From Vicia villosa (Eukaryota > Streptophyta > Magnoliopsida > Fabales > Fabaceae): a DNA stretch of 64,000 nt. Shown here one piece after another: positions 10,715 to 20,611 of the stretch. The stretch is from the NCBI RefSeq assembly GCF_029867415.1, contig NW_026705781.1:1-64000 (forward strand), given 5' to 3'. Made by a program: the position numbers and the translations under genes. Under the pieces are notes generated by a model that did no database searches, had not been told where the DNA came from, and saw nothing but the letters and a program-made list of their open reading frames with translations. Each line of letters starts with the position of its first letter. Within the stretch, counting starts at the first letter, position 1.

Positions 10715-11663
10715 GAGGCCTCATTCTCATTCAAAAAACACACCAAAGCAACAGAATTCTTGCTTTCTCTTTTCTTTCTTCATACTTAGTTTTTTCAAAG
10801 GTCCTTTGGCAAGAAGACTCGGATTCTTCAAACCAAAGCTCTCTCTTTGAAAATAAGTATTCAAACACATTGAGGGAGGCATTTGGGAGTGATCCAAACC
10901 TCTGGAACACTTCTGGGCGTGGAGAATCATCACCTTCACCTCTCATTTGGAGCACTTGCAGTTGGAGGACCATGGAGTAATTCAGGAGTTTTCAAGCCAA
11001 GCCAATCATCCAGACACACTCCTCAGGTCATAGTGAAGCTAACCAGATGGCTGCAGCTCATCTGTAACTCGAGAATCATCACCCTCCATGTTCACTTGAA
11101 GCTGAAATCGAGGGAGGTCCATAGAGCAATTCAGGAGGATTCAAGCTCCAATAAGCATCCAGTTAGCATCATTGAGCCTCAAGGAAGCTATTGAGATCAT
11201 TCATTCAAGCCCAGGTGCTCTCTAACATCCTCACGACCTTCATTTTCAGAGGTAAGTTTCTCAACTCCATCCCTCTAATTCGTGTATCTTTCTGGCTAAA
11301 ACTCAACACCATTCTATTCAGCATCATAAGAGGATTAAAAACCCTCTATCATCAGTCATTTATGCTTCAGTATAGTCATTTAATTTGAATTCCAAAATTT
11401 AGGGTTCTTCACGTATTTTAGATAATTCAGTAGATATAGTTAATATAAATTCATAATAGTTAAATATCTAGAATCGTGAGTGAATTTAGAGCAAGTTTGG
11501 TCTTTATATCGTTGCAAATGGTTGAGAATTGAGAGAGTTCAGAAATTTAAATTGTTGGAGCTTAAGGAAGAAGATGACAATGGTGGTGGCGCGCAAATTT
11601 CAAACCTCAGGGTAGAGTTTATTTTATATTTAATGATAGGTGTTTTATAAACGACTGAATAAC

Positions 11664-11725
11664 TTGCCCCAGTGGCCACACATGCGCTCTTAGTCTCCTC
11701 ATGCCTCAAGTCTGGGGTTCGAATC
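11664..11725 (+). other. tRNA-like pol III promoter block 1
   Basis: An A-box-like TTGCCCCAGTGG is at 11664-11675 and a perfect B-box GGTTCGAATC at 11716-11725. The spacing fits a tRNA or a tRNA-derived SINE head. No complete cloverleaf was found. Confidence 0.4.
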
Positions 11726-11825
11726 ACCCTCGCCCCAAACTTTTTGTTTCTTTTATTTTTCCATGATTAACCACTTGTTTGAAAATATAATGAACTGGAT
11801 GTGTGACAATAACACCAAGCGCGCG

Positions 11826-11879
11826 TTGGCCCAGTGGTGTTATTTTGGGTTAGTGACTTGGAGGGCGTGAGTTCAATCC
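11826..11879 (+). other. tRNA-like pol III promoter block 2
   Basis: An A-box-like TTGGCCCAGTGG is at 11826-11837 and a B-box-like AGTTCAATCC at 11870-11879, with similar spacing to block 1. A T-rich run follows. Block 2 looks like a diverged relative of block 1, about 160 bp downstream. Confidence 0.4.
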
Positions 11880-12355
11880 CTCTAGGTGACAAAACATTAT
11901 TTTTTTATCACTTATTTCCTTCAATTTTCTCACAACTTCACATAATTAATTAACCTATCAAACTAATTTATTTTCACTTCATTTTTCACACACTTGTCAT
12001 TTAATACATCTATTTTGTGAATAATCAAAAAAATCATAAAAATATTATTTATTTCATATATTTTTATTAGGTTTAAAATAGTATGTTTTAAGTGCTTTAT
12101 TAAAAACTTTAAATATATACATTCACTTTGTTTTAACCTAATCATTTTGTAAATAAAGTTTATGATAAAACCCTAATTGTTTAGGTCTTAATTAGGCATA
12201 GATCTTCATCTTTACCTTAATTAAGTTGACTTTTTTGTCAAATTTCAAAACTGTTTTCAATCTCCGAATAAATCAAATGATTAAGGTTTTCAAACAACAA
12301 AACCTTGTATCATTCCAAATCATTTTTTTTCAAATTGCTTTTACACCAGTACTGT

Positions 12356-12375
12356 AAAGTACTGGGCCTCTAATA
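12356..12375 (+). other. Perfect 8-bp hairpin with GTAA loop
   Basis: CCAGTACT and AGTACTGG flank the tetraloop GTAA, a GNRA type if transcribed. The site lies downstream of the LTR TATA box, so it could be part of the transcript. Confidence 0.5.
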
Positions 12376-12469
12376 GAGTGTAAGTCCCAAAAACCTTCTC
12401 TTCTTAGCTTGTTTTCAAAACTGTATTTTCAAAATCTTCTTTCTGTTTTCAAAACATTCTTCTGGTATT

Positions 12470-12950
12470 TGAAGGGCATTATTCCCGGTGAAACTCTTCA
12501 GATACCTATGTGACCTTTGTCCATCTTCACTTCTTCTGTTTTCAAAAACCCTTAACTGTTTATCATATATATATTCAACTGTTATCCAAAAATTACTGTT
12601 GAGGCTCTGTATATACTTCTTCAATGGCCTCCACTCCATCCAGGTTAGGCTTTACAAGCTTTCAATTTACAGTCTTTATTTAAATTACTGTCAAATATAA
12701 ACTGTGTATATATTAGTTTAGAACTACGTTTGAGTATAAACCCTAGGACAGTTAAACTATATATATATTATAGGAATATGGCCTAGGATTGAGAATGTCT
12801 TCCCGGTGAAGGCTCTTTCCTAATTAGAGATCTGTAGTTCAAACCCCCCAAGATGAATTATTCCCAGTGAAACATCTTGGCAAAAACCTTAGAATCCAAA
12901 AATATAGGACACATCCACCCAAAGAGGAATTATTCCCGGTGAAACCTCTT
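12470..12950 (+). repeat. Hairpins with a shared ATTCCC(A/G)GTGAAA loop
   Basis: Three sites share the loop core but have different complementary arms: TGAAG/CTTCA (12470-12500), CCAAGATG/CATCTTGG (12848-12880) and AAGAGG/CCTCTT (12922-12950). A fourth loop near 12800 has weak arms. Confidence 0.5.
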
Positions 12951-13343
12951 ACCAATTTGCTTAGAGCCAAAATAAGTTCAAAACTACATAGCTTTCTCTT
13001 GTGCTATAACAAGGACCCTCGATTAGCCTCCTCTTGGGCTTTGTACAAGGACCCACAGGCTTCTTAAAAGCATTTCCAGCTTCCTCTTGAGCTTGTATAC
13101 AAGGACCCATCAGGTTTCTTATAAACATAGGAACAGGTCTTTAGTCACCTTTTAGCCTACCCTGGTGAGTTTCTTCCAATTCAAACCAGACTTTAAACAA
13201 GCTAAGTTTGTCTCAATTTTACATTGAGTACACCTTTTGGAATGAGAGACATGGACAGTCTCTGTCACCCTTATCTTCATCAATCTTCCTTAGCAGAGTC
13301 TAGAATCTATGTTTATTTTCTCCTCAGCATGTGTCAACCTTCA

Positions 13344-14733
13344 TCTTGGGCTTTAAACAAGAAGTCTCCACTAGATAATCTTTCTGCCAATCATTTCAAT
13401 AAAATCCCTAGAAAGGGTTAGCTTCCACACATTCCTTCATGTTAATAAAAACCCCTGGAAAGGGTTAGCCTCCAAAGTCAATTAATAAAAATGTCAAAAA
13501 AATAAAGATTCATTTCTCTTAGGAGATAATTTCCCCAAAAGAGTCAAAACCCCTGGAAAGGGTCAGCCTCCAAAAACATGATAAAGTCAGTCTTTTACCA
13601 AATAATTTCTCCAGCTGAGTCAAAAATCCCTGGAAAGGGTTAGCTTCCAAAGAAAAACAGTCTTTTTAATCTCCAGTAGAGTCAAAACTAACAAAAGCAG
13701 TTAGCCTCAACCTTGGGCTTCATACAAGGCACCAAACAATAAAATTCCCCTGTCAACAGTCAGCCTCAACCTTGGGCATTGTACAAGGCAGATAATAGAG
13801 TCTCCCCAGTGAGTTCTTCATCTTTCAGTAGCCACAACCTTAGGCTTTGTACAAGGCAGTTTAAACCATACTTTCATGTGTCAAAGATTCCTAACACCTA
13901 GGATCTTTTCCCATAAAGTCATCCATACTCAGTTTATTTAAGAGTCCGCCACAACCTTGGGCTTTGTACAAGGCAGAAAATAATGTTTTCCCTAGTTAGA
14001 GTTAGCCACAACCTTGGGCTTTATACAAGGCACACAAAATAGAGTCATTCATAGTCTCAAAAATTCAATTATCCTCAGCAGTCAGCCACAACCTTGGGCT
14101 TTGTACAAGGCACACAAATATAGTCTCCCTAAGCAGAGTCAGCCTCAATTCTGGGCTTTGTACAGAACACCAAATAAAAATCCATCAAATAAACAGAGTC
14201 AGCCTCAATTCTGGGCTTTGTACAGAACACAAAAATACCCTGTAATTAATCCCCAGTGGAGTCATCTCCCAGAGTCAATAATAATTAATTAATCAATCAA
14301 AAGCCTCAAGCTTGGGCCTCATACAAGCCAGCTAAAGTCAAATCTTTTATACAGTAGATAGACATAGCTTATCTCTATAGAGATATATTTTTACTACTCT
14401 ACCATATTCAAACAAACAAACATTTCAATTTCAATTTCAATCAAAGTCTCCCATTTAGGACTTTGAAAGACATGCTCTGGCACATCCCCAGACTTGTACA
14501 CTTTCCCTAATTTGGATGAGCATCTCTCTTTCATTTTAGAGGCACGATGGCTGTCATACTTGATCAACCAAGTAGACTCCCCTCTTAATGAAACATCATT
14601 TTTTTTAGCTTTTCTGTCACTTTTAAATGTTTGTGGTAGAATAGTACAAATACCTCTCTGTAAAGATGACTTCATGTCTCTTTACTGTAAACAGAGATTT
14701 AATTCAAGCTTCAACCTTGAGCTTCAAGCAAGG
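13344..14733 (+). repeat. Array of 5-bp-stem, 9-nt-loop hairpins in the Ogre-1 LTR
   Basis: About ten copies have arms 14 nt apart start to start and a loop near 'ggctttgta'. Arms include CCTTG/CAAGG (13711, 13770, 13956, 14011, 14089, 14715), TTCTG/CAGAA (14149, 14209), GCTTG/CAAGC (14310) and TCTTG/CAAGA (13344). Related less perfect copies start at about 13024. Most follow GCC(T/A)CAA. Four CCCT-NGAA-AGGG hairpins lie among them at 13406, 13453, 13551 and 13628. Confidence 0.6.
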
Positions 14734-14779
14734 CACCAAAAACAATTAATTTCCCTAGTTAGTTCCCCGAACTACATTA

Positions 14780-15022
14780 AGCTCTGACTTTCACTAGGGA
14801 TATGTAGGCATGAGGTTCACAAGGAATCTCAGCGAGCTAATAAAATACCAAAAATAGTCAGTCTGTCTGTCTGTCTGTCTTTTCAAATCAAATCAATTCC
14901 TTCTCCTAACACAAAGGAGAAACTTTCCTAATCATTAGCAGCAAACACAATCACAATGACACAGAGAAGGTTCCTGTAGAGTACTACAGATATGTAGGGT
15001 GTTTAAACACTTCCCTATGTAT
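14780..15022 (+). promoter_or_regulatory. Leader hairpin module of Ogre-1 (R/U5)
   Basis: Elements in order: AGCTC (14780) pairing with GAGCT (14834) around an inner TGAG/CTCA (14811/14828); CTGTAG-AGTA-CTACAG at 14974-14989; and ATATGTAGGG/CCCTATGTAT at 14990-15022 with a 13-nt loop. Ogre-2 has the same layout with different but complementary arms. It lies downstream of the TATA box, so it would be in the 5' leader of genomic RNA. Confidence 0.65.
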
Positions 15023-15141
15023 AACCGACCCCCCGGACTCCAGAATTTCTAGTCTAGGTGAAATCCCCACACTTAGCAAACTCCTAGGGTTTAGTTGAGA
15101 TCTTTTTTCCCCTTTCCTACTCGTAGGACAAATAAGAAAGT

Positions 15142-15278
15142 TCGTGTGATATCGTAGGAAGAACTGAAATAAAATTCATCCCACCACGGGCACATTCTCC
15201 TTCCAAATTTCGCGTGAAGGGTTTAGCGTGCCGTCCTCCCAAGTGAAACGGGGAGGTAAAGAAAACGACACCACAGCA
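15142..15278. other. Junction DNA between truncated Ogre-1 LTR and truncated Athila
   Basis: Neither the Ogre LTR end nor the Athila integrase continues into this stretch. It has no LTR end, target duplication or recognisable frame. It holds a short inverted repeat, CCTCCC...GGGAGG, near 15235-15257. It may be filler from a deletion or end-joining event, or a fragment of an element I do not recognise. Confidence 0.35.
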
Positions 15279-17814
15279 TCTCATCTTGTTTACTTATCCC
15301 ACCAACTCTTTGACATTTGTCACAATTCTTTGCATGGTGATGGGCGTCTTTGAAAATAGTTGGCCAGAAAAATCCGGATTGGAGGACTTTTGTTGCCGTC
15401 CTCCATCCATTAAAATGTCCACCACTAGGCGAATTATGACAATGCCACAAGATTTGTTGGGCTTCTTCTTCAGTAACACATCTTCTTAAAATTCCATCCT
15501 TACCTATCTTGAACAAGTATGGGTCGTCCCACACATAGTATTTTGCATCGGCTAACAACTTTTTCTTTTTGTTCCAGTCAAAGTCCTCCGGTATCATGCC
15601 GGTTGCTTTATCATTAGCCAGATCGGCGAACCATGGTCTTGTTTGTATTTGAAAGAGTTGTTCATCCGGAAATGCATCATTTATTTCAGCTTCTTGGTTG
15701 GTGACATTTACATTGACCAAACGGGATAAATGATCTGCTACCACATTTTCTGAACCTTTTTAATCCCGGATTTCTATATCAAATTCTTGCAAAAGAAGGA
15801 CCCAACGAATGAGTCTTTGCTTCGAATCCGGTTTGGTGAGCAGATATTTAATAGCCGCATGGTCTGTGTAAATCACCACCTTTGACCCAATGAGATAGGA
15901 TCTAAATTTTTCAAGGGCATACACTATGGCTAAAAACTCTTTTTCTGTGGTAGCATAATTGACTTGGGCGTCGTTTAGCACCTTGCTTGCATAGTGTATG
16001 ACATGAAATTTTTTTCCTTTTCGCTGGCCTAATACCGCACCTATGGCATAATCGCTAGCATCACACATGAGTTCAAAAGGGTTTTTCCAATCAGGTGCTA
16101 CGATCACAGGTGCGGTGGCTAGCCGTTCTTTCAGGTCATGGAAGGCTTGAACACAAGATTCATCAAAATTAAAACACGTATCTTGGTTGAGTAAATTACT
16201 CAAAGGCTTGGCAATCTTTGAAAAATCTTTAACAAACCTTCTGTAGAATCCTGCATGACTTAAAAAGCTTCGTACTCCTTTGACATTTATTGGAGGTGGG
16301 AGCTTTGAAATTACCTCCACCTTGGCTTGGTCCACTTCAAGTCCTCTTGAAGATACTTTGTGTCCGAGTACAATTCCTTCTGTTACCATAAAATGGCACT
16401 TCTCCCAATTTAGGATCAAATTGGTCTCAATACACCTTTCAAGTGCCACATCCAGATTATTCAAGCATGTATCAAAAGTCTTTCCGAATACCGAAAAGTC
16501 ATCCATGAATACCTCAATACTTTTTTCAATAAGGTCTGAGAATATGGCTTGCATACACCGTTGAAAAGTCGCTGGGGCATTACATAATCCAAATGGCATC
16601 CTCCTGTATGCGAAAATTCCAAATGGACATGTGAATGCTGTTTTCTCATGATCTTCTGGGTTGACCACGATCTGATTGTATCCGGAGTATCCAACCAGAA
16701 AGCAATAGTAGTTCTTCCACGATAACCTCTCAAGCATTTGATCCATGAATGGTAGTGGAAAATGGTCTTTTCTCGTAGCTTTGTTGAGTCTCCGGTAATC
16801 TATGCACACTCGCCACCCGGTTACAGTTCTAGTTGGTATGAGTTCATTTTTGTCATTACGGATTACCGTCATGCCTCCCTTCTTCGGAACAACTTGTACC
16901 GGACTTACCCATGCACTATCAGAAATTGGATAAATCATTCCTGCTTCTAGGAGTTTGATCACCTCTTTTCTTACTACCTCTTTCATTGTTGGATTTAGTC
17001 TTCTTTGCGGTTGAGCTACCGGTTTGAATTCCTCCTCTAACATGATCTTGTGCATGCAATATGCTGGACTTATACCTTTCAAATCTGCTAATACCCATCC
17101 GATTGCAGCTTTATTCTTTTGGAGGATTTGGATGAGTCTTGCCTCTTCTGTAGTATTCAACTTCGAGCTAATAACGACCGGTTTACTTCCCTCTTCATCT
17201 AAAAAAACATATTTCAAATGAGTTGGGAGTAGTTTTAATTCCATCTTCGACTCTTTCACTTCTTTTTTCAGACCCAAATCTTCCACTTTGTCTTCTTTTG
17301 TGGATGTGTTGCCACCTTTCTCTAATTCCTTTAGAAACAACTCAATTTCTTTCTCTTCTTCTTGAGTAAGTACATTAAAAGAATCAACAAGAGATCTCTC
17401 TAAAGGGTTAGAAAGATGAATTAGGTTGGCCACTTCTTCCATACTCTCTTCAGTTACATGCATGCGAAAGCAATCATTCTTGTCTTTGGGTTGTTTCATG
17501 GCATCGAAAAGATTAAAACATACCTCTTCATCTTGGACTCTTAGCTTCATTATACCATCATCGATATCGATCATCATCCGGGTTGTTTTCATGAATGGCC
17601 TTCCAAGAATGATGGGTGAATCTTTGTCTTCTTCCATATCAATCACCACAAAATCCACCGGAAACAAAAATTTGTCAACTTTCACTAACATATCTTGTGC
17701 AACTCCATAAGGAAGAGTGGTAGATTTATCTGCTAGTTGCAAAGTCATTCTTGTTGACTTCAGCTCAATATTTCCCAGCCGCTTCACTATTGATAAAGGG
17801 ATTAAATTGATACT
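15279..17814 (-). pseudogene. Athila protease-RT-RNase H-integrase, broken
   Basis: On the minus strand the frame contains RT with a Met-Asp-Asp catalytic box near 16500. RNase H follows, then the integrase HHCC finger near 15300-15430. After the finger the similarity stops, so the integrase catalytic core is absent. An in-frame TAA at 15760-15762 lies between RNase H and integrase. A second TAA at 17815-17817 separates the frame from gag, directly after the protease Asp-Leu-Gly. The frames on both sides of each stop are in register, so these are nonsense mutations and not frameshifts. It cannot encode a working polyprotein. Confidence 0.85.
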
Positions 17815-19336
17815 TTATCCTAGATCGATCAATCCATTCCCAATATTTTGATTCCCAATTGTAACCGGCATTGTGACTCTTCCAGGATCTCTCGCCTTTT
17901 GAGGGAGGCGTGATATTATAGCACTACATTGTGCATCAAGCATAATAACCTCTTCTTCTTCTTCCGGTCTTTTCTTCTTTGTCAAGATATCTTTCATGAA
18001 TTTCGCATATTTTGGCATTTGAGCAATAGCTTCAGAGAATGGAATATTAATTTGTAGTTGCTTAAAAATTTCCATAAACCTGGCATATTGTCTAGCATTG
18101 TCTTTCTTTGATGGAGCATGGGGATATGGCAGATGTTGACTTGGAATCGTGTTGTTTGCCATCTTTTCTTTAGCACTCTTTCTTTTTAATTTCTCCTTCT
18201 TGACTTCCTTATTCACATTTTCTTCTTCAGCCCCATTGTTAATGATTTCATATTCTTCATCTTCTCCATCATGTTTTTCATCTTCTTTTTCTGTATCATC
18301 CCCAACCTCATTCGTTTCCGTTCCATCCTTACCACCTTTCTGTCCAGTTCTTGTCACCACCGCTTTGCAATGCTCCTTTGGATTCTCTTGAGTGTTGGCC
18401 GAGAAAGTTGCATTTGATTGATTAGTCCCAATCTGCTTAGCAAGTTGACCCACTTGAGTTTCCAAATTCTTTATAGCTGCCTCTTGATTCTTTTGATTTG
18501 TCATTGACATTTGCATGAATTGTGTCATAGTTTCTTCTAACTTTGAATGTCCTCCTTGTTGTGGTAGTGGTTGAGTGTAAGGTTGGAAGGCTTGTTGTTG
18601 ATACCCTTGATTTTGTGGCCTTTGTTGGTACCCTTGATTGTTGTTTCTTGGTGGATATCCTTGTTGGTATGGATGATTTTGATATTGATTCTGCCTTTGT
18701 CCTTGGTTGTTGTTCATGTAATTCACTTCTTCTTCCAGAACTGGTGGACAAAATCCTGTTTGATGATCTCCCTTGCACAATTCGCACTTAGCAACTTGAT
18801 AAGAATTAGATACCCCGTTCAGCTCCTTGATTTGTTGTGGTAATTTAGAGATTTGTTGTGTCAAAAGTTCCACTTGTGATGTTAGTAGATTATTTTGGGC
18901 CAGCAGAGCATCGTTGTTGTTCAAATCTAATACTCCGAGTTTCTTGTCTCTGACAGTTCGATCATGGTTACCCTGACGATTATTCAGAGCCATTCGCTCA
19001 ATTATTTGAGTAGCTTCAGCAGGTGTCTTGGACATTAGTGAGCCACCAGCTGTGGCATCCAAGAGTGTTTTGTTGGTAGGTGTGACACCATTACGGAACA
19101 TGTGAATTTGGTCCACCTCTGCGAAACCGTGTCCTTTGCACTTTCTCAACATAGCTTTATACCGTTCCCATGCTTCATTCAATGATTCACTACTACCTTG
19201 AGAGAATACCGCTATTGCCGTTTTTGCTTCAAAGAATCGTTTTGAGAATAAAACCTCTCCAAGAATTTTTCCTCTAAGGTATTCCAATCGGTCATCACTG
19301 TTTCAGGTTGATCCAAGTACCAGTCCTTTGCCTTAG
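17815..19336 (-). pseudogene. Athila Gag, C-terminal part
   Basis: The minus-strand frame continues Gag from the Ogre-2 insertion site. It includes the retrotransposon Gag core, a CX2CX4HX4C-like knuckle near 18750-18790, a Gln/Asn/Tyr-rich segment and an acidic-basic charged region. It runs to the protease Asp-Leu-Gly, where TAA ends it. The N-terminal part is at 57068-57555. In-frame position relative to the RT frame is kept. Gag would form the particle. Confidence 0.82.
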
Positions 19337-19341
19337 ATAAC
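19337..19341 (+). other. Left target-site duplication of Ogre-2 (ATAAC)
   Basis: ATAAC precedes the LTR start TGTCATACC and is repeated at 57063-57067 after the 3' LTR end TACA. Removing the element and one copy restores continuity of Athila gag. Confidence 0.9.
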
Positions 19342-19628
19342 TGTCATACCCCAATTTTTGACCCTAAGATTACACATCATTTGCATAACAATCATCAATC
19401 AAGAAGTTTTAACTTAGTGCTCTACTTGTAATGTTGTGCTCAATACATCTACAAGGGAATCATCGAGCGCCCATGTTTTAGTCTTGTATATATTGTTTTA
19501 CTAACCAAAATACCAAAAATATTGCATTGTGCTTTTGTGTGTTTGTGTTTTGTAGGTACCAAGTCAAAATATCCCTCAAAAAGGCATTTTTCAGCATTCT
19601 TCAGGAAACAATCGATTTGCATAATGGA

Positions 19629-20611
19629 GCAATCGATTGCACCAACTTGATTTTCACCAGATTTGCATTCTGCTTTCTGTGCAATCGATTGCACCAAAAC
19701 AGCAATCGATTGCACCAACTCTTTTTTCACTAAATTCAGCCAGTGCAATCGATTGCACCAAAACAGCAATCAATTGCACCAATGCGAAATTTTGAAGAAT
19801 GAAGGCAAAATTCAGCTTTTGAAAGTGTTGACATCATTTGCAAGCATGGGAAGCATGACTTGGTACTTACATTTGATTTCCTACATCATCTAATCATGAA
19901 CCCTCATGTGATTACATCAAGACCATTGGATTTCATTTTTGGCTCCAAAACCATTTCCCAAGCCGAATTCTATTTTCCAATCCTAACTCCAAGCCACAAA
20001 ATCTCCCAAGCCTAAGTGCTATAAATTGAGGCATTCCCCTCCTCATTTTTCAAGCTTTGATAGCCAAAAAACTTATTGCAAATTCATTTCTTGAAGCTTT
20101 GATAGCCAAGAAAACTCTTGCTCTTTCTCTCCTCACCTCTTCCAAACCCATCACTCAAAGCTCTCTTCTTCTTCCATAAAAATTAGTGAGTCACATCTTG
20201 AACCTCACTAATTTAGAGCTAAACCTCAACATAAACACTACTTTCTTCGTCAATTGTGAGAGATCAAGGCTTGTGGTTGTGTGTTCTTGAAGAAGATTCA
20301 AAGTTTGTGAAAGATTTGGTAAAATTCTAGATCCATTCCATAATTCAAGATGTGATCCATTGTTGTTTATGCTTGATGCACCTTTGGTGCTACATTGATG
20401 AGATTTGCTGGCTTACTTGATACATTTTTGTGCACAAATTGATCCAAGATCTCAAGGTGTTTGATTTTATGTTTAAACTAGTTTTACTCCTTTTGATTGC
20501 TGTTTTTTTTGAAAAATTGCCTAGTGCAATCGATTGCTCTCTTGCTGCAATCGATTGCACAGTTGAGAAACTGCGCAGATTTTGAAAATTGAAGAAGGAG
20601 CAATCGATTGC
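19629..20611 (+). repeat. GCAATCGATTGC palindromes in Ogre-2 5' LTR
   Basis: Seven perfect 12-bp palindromes begin at 19629, 19681, 19702, 19745, 20526, 20547 and 20600; imperfect copies are near 19766 and 20621. Some extend to the 16-bp palindrome GTGCAATCGATTGCAC. One cluster is upstream and one downstream of the TATA box. Confidence 0.9.
20030..20036 (+). promoter_or_regulatory. TATA box of the Ogre-2 5' LTR
   Basis: TATAAAT followed by TGAGGCATTCCCC. The 3' LTR copy is at 54378-54384. Similar context to the Ogre-1 TATA box. Confidence 0.6.

Larger units (their letters stand above)
1..15141 (+). mobile_element. Ogre-1: Ogre-like Ty3/gypsy (Tat lineage) LTR retrotransposon, partial
   Basis: The element enters from the left window edge inside gag. 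It continues through protease, intron, RT-RNase H-integrase, a long 3' UTR, a polypurine tract and a 3' LTR that starts with TGTCATACCC at 9167. The 5' LTR and N-terminal Gag lie outside the window. The lineage call rests on the separate pro and RT reading frames joined by an intron, the second RNase H domain, the long LTR and close similarity to Ogre-2 at 19342-57062. The LTR loses similarity to the expected Ogre end at about 15141, so its last part is missing. No stop breaks the visible coding frames. Confidence 0.9.
9167..15141 (+). repeat. Ogre-1 3' LTR, truncated
   Basis: The LTR starts TGTCATACCC immediately after the polypurine tract, like the Ogre-2 LTRs. It is about 6 kb, against 3.4 kb for Ogre-2. 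Order of contents: AT-rich U3; TATA box at 10707; two tRNA-like promoter blocks at 11664-11879; a perfect hairpin at 12356; several arrays of short hairpins at 12470-14733; a TCTG microsatellite near 14865; and the conserved leader hairpins at 14780-15022. Similarity to a normal Ogre terminus stops at about 15141. No gene is supported inside; short frames are non-coding. Confidence 0.8.

Noticed and set aside
11664..11879. Two true tRNA genes
   Set aside because: A- and B-box motifs are present, but I could not form an acceptor stem or cloverleaf.
12488..12700. Small frames in the Ogre-1 LTR (for example 12488-12700 and 14394-14787)
   Set aside because: Low-complexity or hairpin-repeat DNA without domains; no support for host genes.
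19449..19893. Cys-Asn-Arg-Leu-His type repeats in frames of the Ogre-2 LTR
   Set aside because: They come from the GCAATCGATTGC palindromes; no start context or conservation supports a protein.
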